NCBI GenBank assembly: GCA_007127695.1
Contig: SKYW01000215.1
Coordinates: 1-7,146, forward strand
Reading direction: 5' to 3'
From: Balneolales bacterium
Lineage (GTDB): Bacteria > Bacteroidota > Rhodothermia > Balneolales > Natronogracilivirgulaceae
Length of the DNA: 7,146 nt
Of this stretch, positions 1-6,043 are shown piece by piece; position 1 is the first letter of the stretch, and each line of letters starts with the position of its first letter. The notes under the pieces were generated by a model. The model saw only the letters and a program-made list of their open reading frames with translations, was not told where the DNA came from and did no database searches. Both the position numbers and the translations under genes were made by a program.

Positions 1-2438
1 GTGCCGCGGCCGGTGCTCTCCAGGTTCCGGATCACATCCAGCAGCTTGACAAGGTTTTCGCGCACCTGCGGATCGTCCGGGAACGCGCCGATATAAGGAC
101 CGGACGTGAAAAACGCCTCTTCCAGCAACTCGGAAACGCGACGGAACGGCACCTTTTCGCGCAGCTTCCGCAACAGGGGCACCGCCGACTCCAGCGCCAT
201 GCGATCAGCATGCCGCAGCCGCCCGTGCCACGACACATGGTCCGACACCGCACTCCAGAAATTGGGATATTTGCTCCGGTCCTCATCCATCACCACCCGC
301 ATGGTCAGCAGGCCCGAATCGGACAGCGACACCAACGGCGATCGCAGCAGCCCGGTCAGCGACACGTCGTCAAACGCATCCAGCAGAAACGATAGCAGCA
401 GCCAGGCATCCCGCACCTCCCTGCGCATGTAGTAGCTCTTGCCCTTGGCCACGGTGAACGGCAGGCCGGCCTCCCGGAGCGCATCCTCCAGTGCATACAT
501 GTGCGTGCGCCGCTTGTACAGCACACCGATCGCCTTTTCGCCCTTTTTTATTTTCTGGTGGATGGCGTCGTAGACCTCACGCCGTCCGTCATAAATTTCG
601 CGCAGAAATTTGGCTATGCGACGGGCTTCCAGGTGGATGGGGTGCGATGCGAGCACTTCCGCATCCACTGAGTCGGACGAATCCACGTTCGAATCCCCGC
701 TATGCCGCTTTTTGAGTTCGGCTCCCAGCGCCCCGCCGTCGGCCAGCAGTATGCGGACCTCGCCGGGCGCCTCCGCATTCCCGGACAATTCGGCAGACGG
801 CCGGCGCAGCGGCTGGTGATACGCCTCGTAGGATGCCGCCTGCGCTTTTGGACCGAGTATGCCGCGAAACAGGGCATTGGTGAACGTGACGACCGCTTCG
901 TTTGAGCGGAACGAGTAGGGCAGCTCCACCGACATCAGCGGCATGGCGCCCGGGGCATCGCTCCGGTTCGTCAACTCCCCCTCGGCACGCCGCATCATGG
1001 CCACGTCGCCGCCGCGAAAACCGTAGATGGCCTGCTTCACATCGCCGACGATCAGCAGCTCCTTGCCCACTTTCGAAACATCAGCTTCAAGTGAAGAAGC
1101 GCGACCGACTGGATTAGAAGCGGCGCTCTCCGGAGAAGAAGAACTACCGCCATAAGAAGAAACGCCACCCTCCGGCAACGAACCGTCTCCATCCGGAAAA
1201 GCGAGCTTATCCAGGATTTCCCACTGCCTGCGGTCCGTGTCCTGGAACTCATCCACCAGGATCTGGTCGAAACGGGCCCGCATCTGCGCGGCAACGGCGG
1301 GATGATCCGTGAACAGCCGGTGGGTAAGCCAGATCATGTCGTCGTAGTTGAAATACCCCGCCTCAAACCGCTGATAGCGCATGAGCGTGCCCCACCGCAG
1401 GCCCAGCTCTGCCAGGTCGCGCATGTTCCAGTACGCTTCGTGATCGGGGTCGAATTCCTCCTGGCCTGGATAGGATGCGAGCTCGCGCACCAGGTCCGGC
1501 CGCGACAGGTATTCGTCGAGCGTCACCAGGGTGTTGTGATATTCGAAAAACGTATCGCCCTGCTGATCGATCTCCGCCAGGGTCTCTTCATCGATTTCGC
1601 TTTTATTGAACGCCTTTTTTGCGAAACCGTCCGTCTTGTTCTTGATGGCCGCAAGGCCTTCCATCGACCGCGGGATTTTCTCCGGCGAGGCAAACCACTC
1701 CGGATGGGAGGCAAAGGTATCCAGCAGCTCCCGCAGCAGTGCATCCCGTTCCTCCCGCCAGTGCTCCGAGACCTTGCCGATCCAGCCGGGATACTCGCCG
1801 GGCGCCAGCAACGCCAGTTCTTCCAGCGCCTTGTCATCCACCCCCGACAGCTCATTCATGAACTTCTCGAAATCGGAAACGGAGAGCCGGGTAAGCTGGC
1901 GCTGCAACGCTTCGTGATCCTTGTACTTGCTGTAAAACCGCTTGCGCCACTCCATCATCCAGAGCACCTCATCGTAATCGCTCAGCAGTTCCAGCGCCCC
2001 TTCAACGTTGCGCTCATGATCCGGACGGCCGAACGCGTGCGGCGCATCCGGCACCGATATTTCGGTGACCTCATCCGGGAAATATTGCAGGATACGGTTG
2101 CAGAAGGAGTGGAATGTCGAAATATAGTTGTGCGAGAAGCGCTGGCGGGTAGCGAGCAGGTGCTTCGAAGTACCGATATTCCGGTTGATGGCGGCATAGA
2201 TGCGCGAGCGCATTTCCGCGGCGGCAAAGTCGGTGAAGGTGAGGGCGAGCATGCGCTCCAGCGACGCATCGTTCTCTACCAGCTGGTGGATGACACGCTT
2301 GGTGAGGTTGTGGGTCTTGCCCGTGCCGGCGCCGGCTTCCAGGATGAGGTATCCCTTGTGGCGACAGATCTTTTCGGTGATCGCGCCCGGTGTCTGTTCC
2401 ATATTGTTGCGTTCAACATTGTTGCGTTCATCCGCCAT
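1..2438 (-). CDS. addA: AddA/RecB-like UvrD-family helicase subunit (partial, C-terminus beyond window)
   Basis: ATP-dependent superfamily 1A helicase, the motor subunit of an AddAB-type double-strand-break resection enzyme. I read an uninterrupted frame of 812 codons from ATG 2438 to the window edge. Visible motifs: Walker A EAGAGTGKT (residues 34-42), motif Ia TFTDFAAAEMR (67-77), TFHSFC (108-113), Walker B/motif II VDEFQDTD (395-402), motif III VGDVKQAIYGFRGGD (464-478), motif IV with SFRS (509-512), and the start of the UvrD C-terminal domain (IGVLYKRR 637-644, REVRD 673-677). Motifs V and VI and the expected C-terminal nuclease domain lie outside the window, so nuclease activity cannot be judged. 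Start 2438 is chosen because GGGAGG lies 6 nt upstream; Met13 (2402) is an alternative. It overlaps the upstream addB by 11 bp, which points to coupled translation. Odd points are a Ser/Gly-rich insert at about 420-458 and an Asp/Ser-rich loop at about 580-592. It could be named RecB-like instead, but the AddB-like partner favours AddA. Confidence 0.87.
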   Translation of the reverse strand, partial: MADERNNVERNNMEQTPGAITEKICRHKGYLILEAGAGTGKTHNLTKRVIHQLVENDASLERMLALTFTDFAAAEMRSRIYAAINRNIGTSKHLLATRQRFSHNYISTFHSFCNRILQYFPDEVTEISVPDAPHAFGRPDHERNVEGALELLSDYDEVLWMMEWRKRFYSKYKDHEALQRQLTRLSVSDFEKFMNELSGVDDKALEELALLAPGEYPGWIGKVSEHWREERDALLRELLDTFASHPEWFASPEKIPRSMEGLAAIKNKTDGFAKKAFNKSEIDEETLAEIDQQGDTFFEYHNTLVTLDEYLSRPDLVRELASYPGQEEFDPDHEAYWNMRDLAELGLRWGTLMRYQRFEAGYFNYDDMIWLTHRLFTDHPAVAAQMRARFDQILVDEFQDTDRRQWEILDKLAFPDGDGSLPEGGVSSYGGSSSSPESAASNPVGRASSLEADVSKVGKELLIVGDVKQAIYGFRGGDVAMMRRAEGELTNRSDAPGAMPLMSVELPYSFRSNEAVVTFTNALFRGILGPKAQAASYEAYHQPLRRPSAELSGNAEAPGEVRILLADGGALGAELKKRHSGDSNVDSSDSVDAEVLASHPIHLEARRIAKFLREIYDGRREVYDAIHQKIKKGEKAIGVLYKRRTHMYALEDALREAGLPFTVAKGKSYYMRREVRDAWLLLSFLLDAFDDVSLTGLLRSPLVSLSDSGLLTMRVVMDEDRSKYPNFWSAVSDHVSWHGRLRHADRMALESAVPLLRKLREKVPFRRVSELLEEAFFTSGPYIGAFPDDPQVRENLVKLLDVIRNLESTGRG
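2403..2432 (-). repeat. 15-bp tandem direct repeat at the addB/addA junction
   Basis: Two adjacent 15-bp copies (2418-2432 and 2403-2417) share 14 of 15 bases, the core being TGAACGCAACAAT. In the addA frame they encode DERNN then VERNN (residues 3-12). The first copy carries the addB stop TGA (2430-2428) and the second carries another TGA in that same frame. The period is a multiple of three, so addA stays open. Confidence 0.85.
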
Positions 2439-5400
2439 CCGCATCCTCCCAGAACGGTTCGAACAGGTAGTACCGGTCCAGTTCATATTTCAGTTTCTTC
2501 TTGCGGCGCCGCGACACCTCCCGGTTCCTGCGCTGCTGCTGGATCCGGACATCGTAACGTTTGATGTGCCTGAAATCCGACCAGGCTGGATCGCCGGTGA
2601 GGCTGGCGTGGAAGCGTCCCGAACGGATCGCCTGCACGATCCAGGATATCCGCAGCTGTTCTATGGCCTGCATGAACGCGTTCAGCTCCGCTTCCGGCTT
2701 GAATTTCAGCATGGTCTTTTTCCGGCCGGAGCCGTCTTTTTTCATTAAATGCGTTGCATCGATCATCTCCGCCGAACCGAGTGCATAGTCGCACTTCACA
2801 TCTTTTTTCTTCCCGTTGATCGGAAGGGTGTAATATCCGGCCACGAAATGCGCCAGCCCGCTTTGCCGCAGGAACATGGCATAGACCGGGAGCTGAAAAC
2901 CCGATCCGTGCCGGATGCTCTTATAGGACCGGGTGCCGGATTTGCCCGACTTGTAGTCGTAGATCAGCGCACGCCGCCCGTCGGAGGTCACATCGATCCG
3001 GTCGATCATGCCCCGGAAAAAAACGGGCACACCCCCCATTTCCTTCTCGAAACTCCATTGGTGCTCCATCCGGAATCCCGACCCCGGATAGAAGACGGCC
3101 GGACGCGCATCTTCCACATCGGAGAGCAACCCCCCGCGCCCCCGTGCTTCCCGCTCCAGGAACCAACGCGTCACCCGCTCCAGGTTCTTCTCCAGGATGC
3201 CCGGAAACGGACTTTGCGGATTGCCCAGCTGATGACGGTACGCCTCGGTCAGCCGCCGCCGTATGCGATCCATCCGATCCGTCGCCGCATCGGGATCCTC
3301 CTCCGGCCAGACGGGCGGTCCCTCCTCCGGGGTCTCCGAATAGAACTCCTCAAGGATCTGGTGCAGCAGGCTGCCCTTGATATTCGACTCGGCATCGTCC
3401 TGGTATTCATGCAGCGGCTTCAACCGGAGCACATATTTGAAAAAAAACTCGTGCGGCGAACCGGCATACGTATCCAGCCGGCTGATGCTCATGCGCATCG
3501 ATCCCTCGCCATGCTGCAGTTCCAGCCAGCGTGATGTGATTTCCGGATCCAGCACCCCGTCGTATCGTCCCATCTCATACGAGATTTGACGCGATTTCTG
3601 CACCGCCGCCGCAAGCTGCCATGAGTACCAATCAGACTGTTTTGCCTCTGTGTACCCGGAATTTTTCTGGTGGATGCGGTTCCAGAAAGCACGTTTTTTG
3701 GCAGAAATGAATGACGCACCATGCTCCTTTTTCGATTGCGTCATTTTGCCGTTGACGACCTTGCCTTCGATATCTATGATGTGTGCCGGGCTGTCTTGCT
3801 GCGTAAGGGTGGACACAAGCCGGCCGGACTCATATCCGCTCATCAGCCATTTTTGTGCGGTTATTGGCCAGGGACGAAATTCCTGCTCTTCCCGGCTGTC
3901 AAGCAGCTCCAGCCAGAGCGGTGACGGCATCACGGATTTCTGCGCTACGAGGGACGGCCTGCTCAGATAACGCGGCTTGTCCGACGAGAGCAATCGCTGA
4001 AACTGCATGCGCGCTTCGAGATAACCTTCCGACCCGTCTTTTTGTGTGAGTATTTGCAGGGTTTTCTCATAACGGAACTGCAGAAAATCGGGTTTTTCAG
4101 GGCGGGGGAACCCTTCCTCGTGAAGACCCAGGACGAATACGATCTTGTCGTGCACCTCCGGCAGCTGACGGATCTCGGTGAGCAAGATGCCGCCGGGACG
4201 TTCCAGCGGACGTTCCCTCGTCTCTTTCAGGCGCAGCTCCAGCACCCGGAAAAATTCGCGCCTTGCCATCAGGCGGCCAAGACCCAACCGCGCTTCTGCC
4301 TGTTTCAGCTTCTCCAGGATGATCTCCAGCAGCTCCTTTGCCTCGTTGGCTTCGCGGCTCATCAAATCCCCCTGGAGACGCAACAAGGTCCGGGTCCATT
4401 CCACCCACGCTGTCAGCGTCTGTCGCTCCGGGGTGTCATAGAAGCGACGAAGTGCCTCCAGATGATCCAGCACGGAAGTATAAAATTCCCGGTTGCGTCG
4501 TTCCTGGTTCCGCCGCTGCTCCTCCCTCTCCTCGTCATCCTCAAACTGGATATGATCCAGCAGCCACTCAAACACCCGGTCCATGCCCGAGGTCGCCTCA
4601 TCCAGCGTCCGGAAGTTGTATTCCCGGCAGAACTGGGAAAAATGTCGGATATTGGGCGCCTTGTTTTCGTCGTGACCCTGCAGGTCCGGCAGCACCAGGC
4701 GATTGTCGGCAAACACGCGGGAGACATCGTCAATGGGAAAATCGTTGTCGCCGAGCTTGAAATAGGTCAGCAGGCGCCGGATGAACGGATTGCTTATGAG
4801 CGAGGGCCCCCGGCTGGTGTACAGCGGGACTCCAAACCTGTCGGCCGCTGACGCGACCATCGGTTCGTAAAGCGACAGATCGCCGGTCAAAATGACCACG
4901 TCCTCATAACTCCTGATGGAGGCTCTCTGTTCATGATCCTCACTGCTTTCAGTCATCATCGACAAAATCTGACGCACGGCCTGCTCCAGCTCTTCCCTTG
5001 GATGGTGAAAGGCATCCATAAAAATATTATCGGCAGGAAGCGCGGCGGCCGGATCCTCCGCAAAACGAATGGACACAAGTTCTGGTCCCCCCAGAAGCCC
5101 CAGTGCATGCTTGTGGATCTCGTCGATCACATCGGTGAGATACAGGATGATTTTTTTATGACGCAATACGTCTTTATTGCAGTGTGTCATTTTCCCGGGG
5201 AGATGCTCACGGTCCACCCACTTTTTCCTGGCCATATGGAGCTCATATTCGTGCAGCAATCCGGCCAGCACGTTGCCATCGCGCGTCATACGGGATCCTG
5301 AAGTCCGCTCCTTCTCCAGCAGCATGCCGGGACGCAGATGCTCCCGGTACAAATCGGCAATGATGTTGGATATGGCCGTGACGGAGGTCATCCCGGCAAA

Positions 5401-5712
5401 GCGGCGATACTCGGGATTCCCGTGACTGGAGAGCCACTGTTCCAGCCAGAGCGTGCGCTCTTCGGGCGACGGAACCAGTGCGGGGAGGTCCGCCTCCGCC
5501 AGGCTGTGCATGGCCAGCTCCTCGACAAATGAAGTGAGCGTGCGGATGTCAGGGGCAAATCCGCTGGTATCCCGCTGCCATTTTTTGCGCACCTCCCGCT
5601 CCATCAGCAGGTTGCTCACCAGGATGAGCGTATCCGGGCTTCGGCCCTCCTCCAGCAGATCCTGCCAGAGCTCTGCCGGATCCGGACTGGCATGTTCACG
5701 GGTCCACTTCAT
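2428..5712 (-). CDS. addB: AddB-like PD-(D/E)XK nuclease / inactive-helicase subunit
   Basis: Second subunit of the AddAB-type helicase-nuclease, complete at 1094 residues, within the usual AddB size range. The N-terminal half resembles the degenerate helicase fold of AddB: a family-like beginning (LILVSNLL, 29-35) but no Walker A GxGKT, so it probably acts as a scaffold and DNA-scanning subunit. The C-terminal third is a RecB-type nuclease: SISRLDTY (742-749), GSLLHQILEEF (780-790, His784), GMIDRID (901-907, Asp904), YDYKSGK (918-924, Asp919 and Lys921) and FQLPVY (939-944, Gln940), so the active site looks intact. The cysteines of the AddB iron-sulphur cluster are absent (Ser752, Pro1042, Ser1045, Lys1051 at the matching places). 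A charged segment (392-410) may form a coiled coil, and the tail is Arg/Lys-rich (about 1056-1075). ATG 5712 has no clear Shine-Dalgarno sequence, but an in-frame stop lies upstream with no ATG, GTG or TTG between. addA follows directly. Confidence 0.87.
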   Translation of the reverse strand: MKWTREHASPDPAELWQDLLEEGRSPDTLILVSNLLMEREVRKKWQRDTSGFAPDIRTLTSFVEELAMHSLAEADLPALVPSPEERTLWLEQWLSSHGNPEYRRFAGMTSVTAISNIIADLYREHLRPGMLLEKERTSGSRMTRDGNVLAGLLHEYELHMARKKWVDREHLPGKMTHCNKDVLRHKKIILYLTDVIDEIHKHALGLLGGPELVSIRFAEDPAAALPADNIFMDAFHHPREELEQAVRQILSMMTESSEDHEQRASIRSYEDVVILTGDLSLYEPMVASAADRFGVPLYTSRGPSLISNPFIRRLLTYFKLGDNDFPIDDVSRVFADNRLVLPDLQGHDENKAPNIRHFSQFCREYNFRTLDEATSGMDRVFEWLLDHIQFEDDEEREEQRRNQERRNREFYTSVLDHLEALRRFYDTPERQTLTAWVEWTRTLLRLQGDLMSREANEAKELLEIILEKLKQAEARLGLGRLMARREFFRVLELRLKETRERPLERPGGILLTEIRQLPEVHDKIVFVLGLHEEGFPRPEKPDFLQFRYEKTLQILTQKDGSEGYLEARMQFQRLLSSDKPRYLSRPSLVAQKSVMPSPLWLELLDSREEQEFRPWPITAQKWLMSGYESGRLVSTLTQQDSPAHIIDIEGKVVNGKMTQSKKEHGASFISAKKRAFWNRIHQKNSGYTEAKQSDWYSWQLAAAVQKSRQISYEMGRYDGVLDPEITSRWLELQHGEGSMRMSISRLDTYAGSPHEFFFKYVLRLKPLHEYQDDAESNIKGSLLHQILEEFYSETPEEGPPVWPEEDPDAATDRMDRIRRRLTEAYRHQLGNPQSPFPGILEKNLERVTRWFLEREARGRGGLLSDVEDARPAVFYPGSGFRMEHQWSFEKEMGGVPVFFRGMIDRIDVTSDGRRALIYDYKSGKSGTRSYKSIRHGSGFQLPVYAMFLRQSGLAHFVAGYYTLPINGKKKDVKCDYALGSAEMIDATHLMKKDGSGRKKTMLKFKPEAELNAFMQAIEQLRISWIVQAIRSGRFHASLTGDPAWSDFRHIKRYDVRIQQQRRNREVSRRRKKKLKYELDRYYLFEPFWEDADGG
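2445..2450 (-). promoter_or_regulatory. Ribosome binding site of addA, inside the addB 3' end
   Basis: GGGAGG on the minus strand lies 6 nt before ATG 2438. An in-frame ATG at 2444 directly abuts the Shine-Dalgarno sequence and is too close to use, so this site decides for 2438. The site lies within the last codons of addB, so ribosomes ending addB are well placed to start addA. Confidence 0.75.
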
Positions 5713-5730
5713 GATGATGGTGACGATGGT

Positions 5731-5763
5731 ATAGTTGCGGATAGTTTCTGACAGTTGCGGATA
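5731..5763. repeat. 10-bp-periodic direct repeat upstream of addB
   Basis: On the plus strand the sequence runs as successive 10-mers: atagttgcgg, atagtttctg, acagttgcgg, then ata. The 11-mer agttgcggata occurs exactly twice (5733-5743 and 5753-5763), 20 bp apart, or about two helical turns. It lies 19 to 51 bp upstream of the addB ATG, so it would fall in the leader or core promoter of addBA. A role as an operator is inference. Confidence 0.5.
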
Positions 5764-5790
5764 ATGCCGCCGGCCTGCACACAGGGAATG

Positions 5791-5803
5791 TCAGTGACAC
5801 TGA
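5791..5803. promoter_or_regulatory. 13-bp palindrome (possible operator)
   Basis: TCAGTG-A-CACTGA is a perfect dyad around one central base. It overlaps a second dyad, TGTCA-G-TGACA (5789-5799). A one-base centre makes an RNA hairpin unlikely for either, so a protein-binding DNA site is the better reading if they have a role. They sit 79 to 91 bp upstream of the addB start. Confidence 0.3.
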
Positions 5804-5882
5804 AACCGGCTCCACACAGATTACCAAAAACAACATCCATTTGAAAAGGAAAAATGACACAACAGCCCGGGAAGCACATCAG

Positions 5883-5901
5883 TACGACACGGCTTGTCGT
5901 A
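5883..5901. promoter_or_regulatory. 7-bp inverted repeat with 5-nt spacer (possible operator or leader hairpin)
   Basis: TACGACA and TGTCGTA are perfect inverted arms separated by CGGCT. No T-run follows on either strand, so it is not an intrinsic terminator. It lies near the middle of the divergent region, about 140 bp before polX and 170 bp before addB, where a shared regulator could bind. The function is not known. Confidence 0.35.
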
Positions 5902-6034
5902 GTACACCCATAGTCCATAAGCCAATAATTTCTTATGTTGCGGAACCAACAGATCCATTCACCAACGGAAAAAACCATGTCGATTGCAGGAGCCGTGGTG
6001 TTCCTGTTCCTGGTCCGATTGATAAAAAACCTCT

Positions 6035-6039
6035 GAGGT
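6035..6039 (+). promoter_or_regulatory. Ribosome binding site of polX
   Basis: GAGGT sits 4 nt before ATG 6044. It forms one half of the 11-bp palindrome ACCTCTGAGGT (6029-6039), so in the mRNA the site could pair weakly with the ACCT just upstream (4-bp stem, 3-nt loop). Confidence 0.6.
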
Positions 6040-6043
6040 CTGC

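Larger units (their letters stand above)
5713..6043. other. Divergent intergenic region between addB and polX
   Basis: This 331-bp stretch separates the two divergent start codons and must hold the promoters of both units unless the small ORF at 5709-5978 is real. It is visibly more AT-rich than the genes beside it. I found no confident -10/-35 pair, no Bacteroidota-type TAnnTTTG box without mismatch, and no LexA-type box (neither CTGT-N8-ACAG nor GAAC-N4-GTTC). It does hold a 10-bp-periodic repeat (5731-5763) and two dyads (5791-5803 and 5883-5901), listed separately. Confidence 0.7.

Noticed and set aside
1302..2564. A 420-codon plus-strand open frame opposite addA, and similar plus-strand frames at 2749-3534 and 4042-4851 opposite addB
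   Set aside because: The minus-strand proteins are clearly AddA and AddB with conserved motifs across the same bases. The 1302-2564 frame is codon-aligned with addA on the other strand. Such long antisense frames are a known by-product of GC-rich codon bias, and none of these shows a recognisable domain.
5883..5901. Intrinsic terminator
   Set aside because: The stem is only 7 bp and no U-run follows on either strand. Both flanking genes also start here and do not end here.
5713..6043. SOS (LexA) box controlling the repair genes
   Set aside because: I looked for CTGT-N8-ACAG and GAAC-N4-GTTC types and found none that fit. Lineages with other LexA sites cannot be excluded.
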